NCBI GenBank assembly: GCA_038502055.1
Contig: JAXRKN010000045.1
Location: 4,796,501-4,860,500, forward strand
Reading direction: 5' to 3'
Origin: Tanytarsus gracilentus
Lineage: Eukaryota; Arthropoda; Insecta; Diptera; Chironomidae
Length of the DNA stretch: 64,000 nucleotides
Below the pieces are notes generated by a model. The model ran no database searches. It was not told the DNA's origin and worked only from the letters and a program-made list of their open reading frames with translations. Shown here piece after piece: positions 21,971 through 33,951 of the stretch (position 1 is the stretch's first letter; every line of letters starts with the position of its first letter). Made by a program: the position numbers and the translations under genes.

Positions 21971-24140
21971 TTAATCGATTGTTTCTAAAATCCAGGGAAT
22001 GTAGGACGAAACTCTAGTGTAGACTCCTGGAAAATTTGCCAACCCGCATGAACGTGGACCAAAAGACACAATTCCCAAAAGCACCACGCGATCGTTACTT
22101 GCCGAGTTGTCATTCATTAATGGACCTCCAGAGTCTTTTTAGAGAAATTATTAATTAAATTAATTATAAAATTTAGGAATAAAATTACCTCCAGCACATG
22201 CATCTCCTGACTCTTTTCCTTGCACGCAAAGTTGAAAGTTACTAATTCTAATTGTGCTTTGAAGAGATGCAGAGAAGTTTGCATAGAAAGCAGAACACCG
22301 CAAATTATCCTCAAAAGGCAAACGAATCCATTGAAGCTGTCGATTCTGGTCATCATTTATTCTGTTAAAAGCTCCTAAAAAATAATTTTAACAAAAGTTT
22401 TTAAAAAAATTTAAATTTTATAGCAACCGAAACCAGCAACAATTCCATTTTGGCCTTCAGTAATGTCCGCAGAAAATCGTTCATAAGCTCCAACTGGCAG
22501 ACAGACTGGCGCTATTGTGGCTATGAATTAAGAGAAAAATTAAATAAGCGAGAAAGATTTTTGAAGGTGTAAATAATCGCCACAAATGAACGCATAAAAA
22601 AACGTTCAAAGTTGAAATTTTTTACTCTTTTGTGACAAAAATTAAAAGTAAGAGATGAAAATTTCTTACGCAACGATGAAGTGCAATCTCCAGTACATTT
22701 CAATTTCAGCAAAGCGATATCATTAGAAAATCTCGGATTATTATATCTCGGGTGTGTGACGGTTCGATCGATTTCAAAGTCAACTTCCGCAACGCAAAAG
22801 CTCGAATCCTCATTACACTCGTTGTCTCGATCTGAGTCCACATCACCAAGACGCACCAAAGCTCTAATTAATTTTTTGCTTATTAAAATTTGATTACTAA
22901 TTAAATTAAAAACTCACAGTTCGAGTGAATCAACGAGATTCGTTATGCAATGGGCGGCTGACACGATCCAGCGGTCTGATATTAAGCTGCCAGCACAGCG
23001 ATATGAAAATGTGTTTGTAGTTTTATTGCGATAAGCGAGTCGTGCCATCCACAAAAATCTTCCAATGCCGGCATCTTCACCACCTATGATTCTCATGTCA
23101 CTGCTCTGTCCACAGTTATCACGATTAATTAAACTCAATTTTGATGGAAGCTCAGGAACGGGTGCTTGAGTTGTGGTGGTGGTTGTTGTTGTTGTTGTTT
23201 CAACCGTCTCTGTGCCTTTATAAAATGAATGATTTAAGGGAAGCGTAAATTCTTCCGAAAGAGGCGGAGGACAATTTTTCTTTGTCGCTAAATCTTCGTG
23301 CTTTGCCGTGAAAGTTTTTAATTTTTTAGCTTTCGTAAATGGATAAAATGATGATATCGGATAGCTGACATAGTTATGCATGCCATAATTGTTTGGTGGA
23401 GGTTCAAAGTAATTTAAATTGCTTCGATCGGAATTTTCATAACTCTCAGACGAATATTGTCTTCGATGGGTATGATGATTCATGCCATAATTGGGTCCAT
23501 AATAATTATGATTGTAATTAGGGCAGCAGACGTACATTTCGTGCTCTTGAAAATTGCATTGATAAACTTGCAGTTGACTGTTAATGAAGTCGCTAATGAA
23601 GCCATAAAACATCTTCTGTGCCATCTCCATAATCGGATTGCAAATCTTCAATTTTACGCAATGACACTGCTGTTGATGTCGCTGCATAAAATTTCCACCA
23701 TTCATTTGCTGAAAATTGTAATTGTTGTACGGCGATCGAAGGTCGTTTTCAAGGTTATGGTAGTTGTAAAAGACCTGCCGACGATTACTAATTGATTTCG
23801 GCTCATTTTCACTTTCGTACGAGTCATGTTGATAATTATGATGCGGTGAATTCCAAGCAAAACAAGCTATTTGTATTTGGGGTTTTTGGTGGAAGAAAAA
23901 GAGATTTTGTGAAATTTGCACTTCTGTTGTGCATGCAAAATTTTAACAAAGGGATTAAAAAGAATTTTATGCAAAAAAGTAATCCTTATCAGTGAAGAAA
24001 GTTGCTAGGAATTTTAAGGAATCGAACCTCTTAGAATTTTGTAATTATTCATGACACAATTCTTATCACTTTTAAAATAGTCACAACTTACACTCATGAA
24101 GCACAACAAGAATCCCAGCGATTCCCAAAAAACGAATCAT
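21971..24140 (-). CDS. CLIP-domain trypsin-like serine protease, secreted zymogen
   Basis: Exons 24140-24092, 23866-22918, 22863-22670, 22520-22428, 22374-22189 and 22134-21971 give 544 residues. A short signal peptide (MIRFLGIAGILVVLHEC) starts it. A CLIP domain follows with six cysteines in the usual pattern (CHCVKLKIC ... CNFQEHEMYVCCP). A long Asn/Tyr/His-rich and poly-Thr linker leads to the activation site, Arg before IIGGEDAG. The catalytic triad is visible: His in SAAHC, Asp in NDIALLKL, Ser in GDSGGPLM. The residue six before the active Ser is Asp (GDACAGDSGG), giving trypsin-like preference for Lys/Arg. The family acts in extracellular cascades for melanisation, Toll activation or development. 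The donor after VAGFG is GTTGCT, a poor 5' splice site. Confidence 0.9.
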
Positions 24141-25336
24141 CGTCGTTAACTAATGAGTTCCACTTGCCTAATTGATTCTCTAACAAATAAATCACAATTA
24201 TTGCCAAAAATTTCTTTAATCGCTTCTTCGCGGTTCACTGAAAATCAATTTAGAATTCTCTCAATATTTTTCCACATCACTTCTTTATGGTACGATCAGA
24301 TTCACGGCTAACTTATGACTGCCGAATTTATTTTTGTGAATATTAAATGGATGAGTTTCTCATTAATTTTTACTTTGCGAGCATAAATTTTAAAGTGTTT
24401 ATAATTCTCTCTCACTGATCATTAATGAGAGCATTTTTGGTGGCCTTGCAATTTTTGAGATGCTTAATTGATTTTTTTTCTTCTTCTGTTTGATGTAATT
24501 AAATTGTCTTTAAATAAAAATTAATCATTTCGATATTTATTAAAAAATTGTTGAAATGTGTGGCAAAGACATTTTAATAGGATGAGCAAGTTTAATTAAA
24601 CCTTTTGCTTGATATTTTAATATTCCACCCTTGAAAAAAAATGTATCAAAATCACGAATCTCAATGCCAAGCGTAAAATTTCTGAAAAACCTAAGATGCA
24701 TCATCGCAGATTTTATTAAAATTCCTAATAGATTAATAGATGACAAAGAGGAAGTGACAACGTGTTTTTCATTTTTCTGCTCGCAAGCATGACACGAAGA
24801 AATAAAGTTACCTAGCAAATGTCCTTGCGGGATTCACCCACAATTTATGAATCATGTCTTGAGAAACACGTGACTAGCGTAACATTTTTTTCTTTACTCA
24901 CATCTTTATTAATTAATTAATTCAGTTAATTATTTTAATTCGGTGCTCTACAATGATACATATGTTGAATTTTTATGCTACAATACAATTTTAAAACTTT
25001 TTCTTTCACGTTTTAGAGGAATTTTGAGTGGATTTTACACTAAAGGTCAACAACATTGATTAAAATTTTCTCTCTGACAATCTGACAATGTTATTAATTA
25101 AATACTTTTGTTAAAAGGATCAACTCGTGACTTTAAAATATTTCGATAGACTTTTTAAAATTGAGATTCATTAACAACGTAATAAATTTGTGTGGAGCAC
25201 AAAATAGATTCTTCCAACTCAGTCTTTCTATATAAGGAATGTACAAAAATGCAAATTAAAGAGAATGTATAGAGAATAAAGCTGCACTTAATTGCAAAAT
25301 CATAAAATTATCTTATATCCAAAAGTATTAATCGAG
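24141..25336. other. Intergenic region upstream of the CLIP protease
   Basis: Nearly 1.2 kb of AT-rich sequence between the protease start and the 3' end of the C14orf119 homologue. The distal part probably holds the latter's 3' UTR. No exon, tRNA or repeat is recognised. Confidence 0.55.
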
Positions 25337-25849
25337 CTACTCCTCATTTACAGCGAGGGTGGTCATGCCATTTTGTAATGTCTCGTCCATGCCCTTATCT
25401 AAGCCATTTTCACCATTGGTTGTTGGCACAAAAATCTCAGCATTATTCGTGTCATCGGCATTCTCGAGATGAGCCTCAAGACTTTCATTTACTTTCTGTC
25501 CAAAATCTGAATCCAGCTCATTTAGCTTATCGACTAATTTAGATCTCAACTGATCCGGCCATCTCGCCGACCATTCCTTAAACAATTTCACCTGCACATA
25601 TATAAATTATTCATATCATATTTTCTGCACGTATACATACAACATTGATCTACTTACACGACAGTGAAAAATTGATGGTTTTGAGCCATTCTCAGAGTTG
25701 AATCCGTTCACTTGTAAGACTTCTGGCTTGTTAAGGAGCCATTTAACGAGAATTTCGTGAAAGTCCAGCTTCTCATACTCGGAAAATTCACGGAACCAGA
25801 TCACTACATAACGAAATTCCGCGTCCGATGACAAAAGCGAATGGTTCAT
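25337..25849 (-). CDS. C14orf119 family protein
   Basis: Exons 25849-25658 and 25591-25337 encode 148 residues. The start is the ATG of MNHSLLSSDAEF; the upstream in-frame GTG is not used. The two-part pattern YVVIWFREFSEYEKLDFHEI and then CRVKLFKEWSARWP matches the small animal family named after human C14orf119, where paired WF...WSE-type helices recur. The last 45 residues are acidic and probably disordered. The molecular function of the family is not established. No signal peptide or membrane segment is present. A DRE-type motif lies 38 bp upstream. Confidence 0.7.
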
Positions 25850-26455
25850 GATTTTATGCTCTCTTTTCACTTAAAATAAAATTCTTTATCGATAGACTCG
25901 TGTGCAATCTGCTTGTGGACTAGCGTTAGATTTATTTAGTACATTAGTAGTGTTAATAAAATCACTTTTAAAGCTAAATTAGAGAATTTTTATTTAATAC
26001 AGGTTTATTTTGATTTTACTCTCCTTCTATTTTGCAATTGAGCGTGAGTGAATGGAGTTTTCTATTAATGCGCTCAGAATGTCTGAAAATGTGTCAATTG
26101 AAGTTAAATTTAAAAAAGACTCAACCACGTGGTTAAAATTAACTTTCAAAAATAAAGTTAAATTTTTAAAATCTTCATTTTTAAAAATAATTGAATATTT
26201 TTCAAACATAAACTATTATGCGCTGCATATACCCACAGCCTTAACGCACGTTCATCATAAAATCACCATAATCCCAAATTCAAATCTTATGTTTTTTCGC
26301 TATTAACGGCGAACATTTTTTTATTTTAAATTGTTCAAATTTCTAAAAAATTACAATCTCTAAGAATTGAATTGATCATGGGGAAATTAAAGGGAAAAGT
26401 AATTGAGAATGTAATTTCGAATTATTGTAGAGAATTTAAATTTAAGTCCGCTGCA
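25850..26455. other. Spacer between C14orf119 homologue and PP5 3' end
   Basis: AT-rich stretch of 606 bp holding the DRE-type motif at 25887-25894 and presumably the PP5 3' UTR. The 84-codon plus-strand frame at 26052-26306 has no recognisable domain and is probably chance. Confidence 0.55.
25887..25894. promoter_or_regulatory. DRE core-promoter motif (TATCGATA)
   Basis: The exact palindrome TATCGATA lies 38 bp upstream of the C14orf119 start codon. In flies this DREF-binding element marks promoters of housekeeping genes, which fits the neighbour. Confidence 0.5.
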
Positions 26456-28363
26456 CTACATTATCAAATTCAATAATGAGTTCGCATACATCATTGGCTT
26501 GACTGGTGGATGAGGGACCGCTGAAAATAAATAAATAAATTCAATTAAATAATTCAAATAGTTTAAAAATTAAATTTACCTTCATAAACCTCAAAGTTGG
26601 GCTTCATTTCCTTTCCATTGAGCACTATGTACGCACCTTTATTACCCATGGTATCTAAAAAAATATATATAAAGATATAAAATATCACAAAGACATGAAA
26701 ATTATCAAAAATTACCGCAATAGTTTGGAGCTGAGAACACAGTAATACACTTTCCATCGTGTGCAATCTCATAGCCCTTGTCTTTGACTTCGTGCGAGCG
26801 TATAACATAGTCTAAATTGTTTCTCTTCAAAAAGGCGCTAGTGACGTCTGGTCCAAATTGACATCCAACACCACGCTTCGAGGGAGACCGGCCGTTTTGA
26901 GGTTGAGGATCTGACCAAAGCAATTCACACATAATTCCCTCTTCAGGCGGCTGTCTATTCCTCTCGACATCTCTTAAATCATCTATTGTGACCTCGTCAG
27001 ATGAAAATAGTCCGCCGTGCATTACGAGTACACGCTTGTTAAGAAGATGGCAGAGAGGTAACCAGTTATAGCATTGCGTGAACATATCAGCCATTGTGTT
27101 ATTGTATTTAGCGGTTACTTCACCGAAAAAGCCATACATTTGATTCATATTGATCGACTCGTGATTTCCTCGACTCATGTAAAAGTGATTTGGAAAAAGT
27201 AACTTGAAGCCAAAAAGTGTAAATATGCACTCAACACTAAACGAGCCCCTATCGACGAAGTCACCATTGAAAAGGTAGGGATTAGTCTCGGAGGGAAGAC
27301 CATTTTTCTCGAAAATATTCATCAAATCATAGAACTGTCCGTGAATATCACCACAAACCTGGTTGAGCGCGCAATTAATGAAAAATAAATAAATATTGAC
27401 GATTCATAGAAAGAGAAGAGAGTGAACTCACTGTGAACTTTCCATCATCCGGAATTTTGACATCAACAAGCGAAGGCTGTTTCCTTAGATATGCGTCGAT
27501 ATCGTAGAGGATCTAAAAATAAATTTTTGGGGCAGGGGTAATGAAAAAGGACAAAGCGTGTGTGGGTGTAAATTATTACCTTATAGGCGTACTTTTTGTG
27601 AAGTTTCTTTTGGTCCTTGTACCATTGCATGAGTTGTTTCATGAAATCTAGCGAGACAGTCGTTTCATTTTCCAACTTGGGTCCAACATAATCGTCTTCG
27701 ATTGATATTGACTCGAGGCTCTGATACATCTCGGCCAATGATTTTTCGGGTCGATCAACCGAAATTGCCTTTTCGAATGCAATTTTTTTTACAATTTTAT
27801 TGCACTCGACAAATTTTTTCTTTGCGTCGGCATCATTTGGCCGTCGCTTAGAGACAATCTCAAAGTCTGATAGGGCAAGCTTAAATTTCCCGAGTGACCT
27901 AAAACGAAAACAAAAGAGAATGAATCAATTTTTTCTTTATGATGACTATGAACTTACATGTGAGCGGCAGCTCTTCGATAGTAGCCCTTTAAGTACCCCG
28001 GATCTGATTTGACCGCCGAGATCGCATCATTAAGTGCATAACTAATTGATTAAATTAACATCAATAGAGCATGATTCACTTAGAATTTAAATTAATTACC
28101 CAAAGCTTTCGGTACGTAAATTTGCAAGCGATCGATTCGCAAGGTAGACAGCATTTGTTGGATCAAGTTCTATTGCTTTCGAATACAGTTCAATCGCCTT
28201 CTCATAGATTTTGTCTAAAAAAAATTAAATTTGACGAAAAAAACTCGTGAGGTTAAAATATCTTACTTTTAAACAATTCATTTGCTTCGACTTTGAACTT
28301 TTCAGCTTCCGCTATCTGCTCCGCACTCAGCTGTGTGCTTCCATTCTCGACTTCCGACGCCAT
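26456..28363 (-). CDS. PpD3: Serine/threonine protein phosphatase 5 (TPR + PPP catalytic domain)
   Basis: Eight exons (28363-28267, 28214-28100, 28041-27958, 27898-27580, 27512-27432, 27358-26716, 26654-26580, 26520-26456) encode 492 residues, near the 499 of human PPP5C. The N-terminal 20-130 is a three-repeat TPR module (AIELYSKAIELDPTN, YALNDAISAVKSDPGYLKGYYRRAA), which binds HSP90. The catalytic domain has GDIHGQ (about 235), GDFVDRG (264), RGNHE (295), HGGLF, RSHEVKDKGYEI and SAPNYCD, covering the metal ligands. The end VPHPPVKPMMYANSLLNLIM is the PP5-specific C-terminal helix that helps autoinhibition. After GNHE the sequence is SINMNQMYGFFGE, where relatives have TDNMNQIYGFEGE. PP5 dephosphorylates HSP90 clients and co-chaperones in cytosol and nucleus. 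Confidence 0.96.
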
Positions 28364-28722
28364 TAATATTTAAATTTGCGATAAAAAATTTTTGCCTGTA
28401 ACTTTTTCTAAAATACAATTTTTTTTCTCTTGATTTTTTTTTGCAGGGTTGCGAATGCGCGCGAAATTTTTTATTTTCAAAATTCAAATTTTTAACGTGA
28501 CAAAACGTGCTCGATTAAGTTGAAAATTTATGAATGCTGAGACACTTTTTTTTTTGATTTTGAATTTAAATTAAACTTGCACGACTTAACCTCACGGATC
28601 ACGCTGATTTTTGTTTCTACAACTCTGAAATTTGTTATGCGGCAGTTCTGTTCTTGAATTCAATTAATTTATTTCATAAAATCATTATAATTCAATTACA
28701 ACACGATGTAATAATTCATATT
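28364..28722. other. Spacer between PP5 and NMD3
   Basis: This 359-bp stretch contains the PP5 promoter and the NMD3 3' UTR; both genes are on the minus strand. The string TGCAGGGTTGCGAA followed by GCGCGC lies about 80 bp before the PP5 ATG. No gene is seen. Confidence 0.55.
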
Positions 28723-30387
28723 TTACGCTTCTTTCATTTCGACATCGTCGAGAACGAGGTCGTCGAGCATTTCTTCAAGGGTAATTGAATTTTGCGGAGC
28801 AGTAGGGTCAGCATCGTTCTCATCAACTGGAATTTGGAAGTGAACTCGTTTCGTGTCCTTGTAGATATTAACATTTTGACGCATATCAGGATCCTCTTCA
28901 AGATCGTTGAGGAACTCGTTGTAGTCGTCGCTAAAAGTAAATAAAAATTATTAAATAAACTAGTTTAAATAATTTCAACTCACTTCTCCATGTCAGTATC
29001 TGTATCAGCTTTTTCTGTGAGATGCTTCAACTTCCATTTCCTCACTTTTCTCCTCTTGTTGTTGTCGCCAAAGAATTTCTTGACAATTACAACGTCCGGA
29101 ATATTTTCGTTCTTTAATTTCTCAAAATCATCGTTGTTAATGTTGGCATCGCGCAAATCAAAGCCCAAACATGTGTCGCCTGGCCTTAAGAGGTGTCCCA
29201 AATGAGTTTTAGTGTGAATATTACCCTCCGATATTCCCAACTCTGAAGACTTGACAAGCCAAACGTCAGCGACGACATGCTTGAGCGATACAAATCCTTG
29301 ACCGGGAAGCTGCTTGCGATTTTTAATTATTTCAATGTCCATAACTGTATATTCAACGAGTTGTTTAGGATCGCAAATTGCCGTGAATGGATATCGGAAG
29401 TAGTTGGTGCTTGAAATCTCAGCCATTTGAGCGGTCATCGGATCCATTAAATGAATTGAGCTAGCAACATTTTGGACAATACAAATCGCTGCCATGTTAC
29501 CAGTACTTTGTCTAAGTTTCTTATTAAGACACACGAGACTTCCTTTGCTAATGGGTACGATATCGACTGCCCACGTAAACTTATAATTGTAGGTGTTGCT
29601 GTGGATATCGTGACTGATAAGTTTCTTGGATTGATTAAATTTTACTGGAAGAATCGCTTGCAGAAAATCGACCATTTTTCTGGCGTGATTTTCGCCAGCA
29701 TAGAAGAAATCAAGGCCAGCCGGTGCATTTTTGATGCCGAGCGTGTTCTCATGTGCTTTATGTTTAAGAATCATTTGCTCCATGTAATAAAGTGTTTTCT
29801 TATTGCTCGCCTTTTGTCTCACTTGAACGATACAGCGCCAGAAATCCTTTGCTTCCGTACGATGACAATCGTCGCACATTTGATTGTTGACAGTGAATTC
29901 CACGATAAAGACTTGCTGAAGCACAATTCCTCCATAAATTTCACCATGAACAGTCAACTTTACTTTAATTCTCTTGGAATGGGGTTCAGTCCAAATGAAA
30001 CCAGCATCAACTAGTTTTACTTCCTTCAATCCTTTGATTCTTTTGAGACAAAGAGAAAGCAGCTCTCTTGATTCCAACGATGCTGTCATCCACTCGTTCG
30101 GAGGATTTAAATATCGCTCGCAATTACGGCAAAAAAAGAGTGTTGCTTGCTTCGGGATGTTTTCGGTGATGTCAACATGAGTTCGCAAGCACGCAGCACA
30201 TTGATTGGCTGGATTTGGATCGATCGCAGTGCCACAAGAGCAACATAAACTAAAATCGAGGGTTATAAAAATGAATTTCTTATTTTTCACTTAATTCTAA
30301 AAGTAATTTAAGTCACATTTGATTTACTTACACTTTATTAGCCGCAGGATTAGTGCTGACGACAGTAGAACTATCGATATATTCCAT
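28723..30387 (-). CDS. Nmd3: 60S ribosomal export protein NMD3
   Basis: Exons 30387-30332, 30249-28984 and 28930-28723 give 509 residues, close to human NMD3 (503). The N-terminal zinc-binding region shows four CxxC-type pairs: CCSCG, CAAC, FFCRNC and CDDCH. The central part has conserved NMD3 segments such as AGLDFFYAGENHARKMVDF, GSLVCLNKKLRQSTGN and RPGDTCLGFDL. The last exon carries DDYNEFLNDLEED, the acidic tail, and MRQNVNIY. NMD3 joins nascent 60S subunits in the nucleus and bridges them to CRM1 for export through a C-terminal leucine-rich signal; the run EEMLDDLVLDDVEM fits such a signal. A TATCGATA sequence lies inside the first codons. Confidence 0.97.
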
Positions 30388-30557
30388 TTTCTTGTGAAAT
30401 AATTAAATTTTTCAGCTCACGTTGAAATGTTTTTTTTCTTCTTCTTCGAAAAGCTAATGAAAGAATTTAAATTTCAAAAATACGTTAAGTGGTAAAATTT
30501 AAGCTTTTATTTTTAAAAAATTATATTTCACACGAAAACACATTAATAAATTATTTT

Positions 30558-33500
30558 TTAGTTATTATACGTCGATAGCGAATAAACATTTTGTATTTGA
30601 ATTTGTTTCCCAGACCCTGATGAAACTGGAGTGTGTTCAACTGAGTTTTTTGAAGCCATTTTTCCATCAGCCGTTGTAATATAACGATCGTCAACTTCCA
30701 TTGTGATGAAAAATAGTGATGTCGACTGGTACTCGTGCGACATTGCCTTTAATTTTAAAATTGTTAATTCAAATTCAATTAAATTAGTAAAAAACTTACA
30801 TTTTCTTTCATAGGCTGCTCGTCGGTTCTAACGCACAGTAATGACATTTTTGATGGATGAAAATTGCACATGTGCTCTTGAATTTTAACAATCGAATTAC
30901 TTCCAAATAAACAGTAGACACATTGGTACAGAGCACAGTTTTCGAAGCACTCCAAGATGTGTGCGTAAACATTTTCAGCACTCACAACTTGCTTGCTGCA
31001 CTTTCTACAATTCACCCTAATTACTTCCTTCAATCGCTCGTGATGTTTAAGGTGATTTAAATATTGTTTAAGAACAAAGTATTTCTTCGTTGAGCCAGTG
31101 TTGAGTTTGCAAGCTAGAAATTAAAAAAAATTTTTTTTTTTTTGAAAATATAAACTTAAAAGTTAAAACTTACTCGCACAAACGAGTGGCTTAATAAATT
31201 TCATGCATGATACTTTAACGTTTTCCATTTCTCTCTTATAGTTTCGTTGCACAACATTCTCGAGCATAATGATGTTGTGTTGCTGCATGCGATGGTGAAT
31301 TTTCTGATGTTCGAGCACATTGAAATTAGCGCAACTGCGATAGAAGCAATATTTACACTGATATTTGTCAAATCCATGCTGATTCTCAATGTGCTCGATA
31401 AGGTCCTTAATTATAAAGTTTGTAAAATCAAAATCGCAATATGGACACACAATGTAGCTAGCAATGTCGCCGGGAGTTGCGTCCACGTGAGCTTCCAAAT
31501 GTGAATTAAACTTTCTTCGATCATCCGTGAAATATTCACATTTCGCTCCCATACATTTGAATTTTGCCACGAGTGCTGGAGTCGCCAACAATTTCACCGT
31601 TCTGTTTAGGTACTTTTTGATTGGTTTACTGATCCATGGCCGTAAGCTTACAGCGTCTTTCGGCAATCTATTGTCTTCAACTTGAACATCATCATTTCCT
31701 GTTGACTTTCTGATGTAAAACTTGACTGGATTCTCAATCGAATGTGATGGCTGCTCGTCGGGGCTTGAGACTTTAGTCGGAATGATTTGTGCATTCTTCG
31801 CGGCACTTTTAAGCTTCCTTAAATTCTCTTCTGTTTGCTTTTGCATCAATGCCTTCAGATTGTGTATTTGAGATTTGCCAGCAGTGCCTTGTTCACTTGT
31901 CACGTCCTTCTTAGGAATCTCTGCAACTTTCGGACGAACAAGCAATTTATCAAACTGCTTAACGGGAGAAATTGTCGGTTCCTTTTCTGTGTCCTGTTTA
32001 ACCAAATCATAAGGTTTTGGACGAATGACGATCGTTCCCATTGATTTTTGTGTTTCGAGGGGTTTTAATGATTGAGTTGCTTGAGGTGAAAATTTCGACA
32101 TACTCGCAAAATTTCTGACCGTGATTCTTTTAGGCATATCATCAGCAGTTGGTACTTGCGGCTCATTTTTTCTCATTGGCAACTCTTTAGGATGAGTAGA
32201 GGAGGGTCCAATTTTCTTGATATCAGCAAAAGCTTTAATTTTCAGCTGATTTGACTTGACCACTGTCAATTTATTGGAGCAACTGTCATCTGATAAAGTT
32301 GTGTCATCGTCAATCTTTTCTTTAGATTGAATCTCATCGAGCAGTGTAAGTGACTCTGTTGTGTCTTCAGAAATAATTTCCTTTGGTATTTCAGTAATAT
32401 CAGGAAGATTTTCAGGACTGTTATTTTCATCGTGAACATGCTTCTCCATCATATGCCAAAATTCACCTTCTTTCGATTTGTCTTTTGTTACGACATCACT
32501 TGAGCACGACTTGCAATTTCCACTCCACTGTATGTTCAAATGATTTTCTTCCAGATGATTGATGAATGAGAATTTCTTCATGGTGTTGAAGAGGCAATTT
32601 TCAGCTAGACATTGGAAAATGAAGCCATTACGTACAGCAACGTATCCCATATTTTCAATGTCTCTGCGATTTAATTTTTGTTTCTTCTCCGCTTGAATTT
32701 CTTCAACTTTAGTCTCACACTTAGAGTCAATATCCATCGAATTCTCATCAACATCTTCCCAATCTTCGTCATTTGATGAAATTTCCTTCGCCAAAACCAT
32801 TTCCTTTGATTTAATCTTTTCTGGTGATTTAAGGAGAATTTTCTTGAGCTTAAAGTCATCTTCTGGCATGTCCGGGTTGGATACAGTTTTTTTGACCTTT
32901 AAATTATCATTCACCACTGGACTTTCAACTTTCTCAATTTTCCGAACAGATGGCAAAACTCTCTTGAATTCTGTAGATTTTTCAGCTGCCTTTCTAGCCA
33001 GTGTTGAAAACTTTAATGGCGGAACTTTTTCATCTTTTGCCAGCTTTTCAAGTGAAACATCAGATCTTCTCTTCATAGGAAGAATCCTTTCAAAAACGGC
33101 TGATGGTTTCACGTTTTTGGGTGTGCTCGTTGTGAATTCTAAAGACTTTTCAGATTTTATATCAGTTGTAGATCTTGACGATCGAAAAGGCAATGATGAA
33201 GGTAAATCAATAGAGGGCGATTTAACTGGCAATGACTTTTTGGACGAAATCTTGTCAGCATCAGATTTACGCTTGACAACGTGCGAAGGAGTTTCATCGA
33301 TCGATTCCGCCGTTTCATTTGTCGAGTTTAAATACTTTGAATTTCTCTTAATAACACGACGCGACGGCAATGGACAATCAGCTTTTACAATGTTCTCTTG
33401 CAATCGTCTTATTTCCTTTTCACGACGTTTTCGCTCTTTGTCCGATATATTTAAGTCGGTTAATGAAAGCGATTCGTCCGTTGTTGAGGTATTAACAACT

Positions 33501-33951
33501 GAGGTTGGCAGCTGAGTCATTGGCTTTGTATCCTCGACTTTTTGAGGAGGATCAATGGCTTTTTGAGGGAGATTTTTAGATTCATCGTTTTGCGTTTTTA
33601 CCTTGAAAAAGAACAGGATAACAGAGCTTTAACAATTTGTTTGTACTTCAACAATGTAAATCGCTTACATTTCTCGTGTATTCCTTCAATTTCTCAACCG
33701 ATGCGATTAATAGATCAATTTTGTGATCCGGGATGCTGTAAATAAATTCATTAATTAATTTAATAATCCACAAACTCAATTACTCACTTTATATCCTTCT
33801 TCTCGTTGTCAGCTTTTTTAAAAAGATTCATAATGTACAGCGAATGCTTTTTAAGCTCCTCATTTTGACTCTCCTTTTGATACTTGTTGAGAAACGGAAG
33901 TTGCCTTCTCAAATTCGCGATTCTTTTCTTTCTTTCCGCTGACAATTCCAT
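30558..33951 (-). CDS. Large C2H2 zinc-finger nuclear protein, family not recognised
   Basis: Exons 33951-33788, 33735-33669, 33601-31174, 31113-30800 and 30746-30558 join in frame to 1053 residues. The first 75 residues are a basic helical segment (MELSAERKKRIANLRRQLPF). The middle 80-600 is low-complexity, Lys/Ser-rich and probably disordered, with KRKS- and PLPSRR-type nuclear signals. Scattered zinc-finger-like modules follow: FQCLAENCLFN...HLEENH, CKSCSSDV...HMMEKH, FKCMGAKCEYF...HLEAH, CPYCDFDF...HIENQH, YQCKYCFYR...HQKIHH, then VNCRKCSKQ and YQCVYCLFG...HMCNFH. Spacing between fingers is irregular, with several extended linkers, which differs from tandem DNA-binding arrays and resembles chromatin-complex proteins. 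The last exon encodes a polar tail. DNA binding is possible; no partner can be named. Confidence 0.8.

Noticed and set aside
24020..24040. tRNA B-box-like string (GGAATCGAACCTC)
   Set aside because: No matching A box, anticodon stem or acceptor stem can be drawn; it lies in an intron of the protease gene.
26052..26306. 84-codon plus-strand frame
   Set aside because: Low-complexity Lys/Phe/Asn composition in an AT-rich spacer, no domain and no splice partners.
29472..30014. 180-codon plus-strand frame
   Set aside because: It lies fully antisense to the well-supported NMD3 coding exon and has no domain; it mirrors codon bias of the minus strand.
32844..33515. 223-codon plus-strand frame
   Set aside because: Antisense shadow of the low-complexity Lys/Ser-rich part of the zinc-finger gene.
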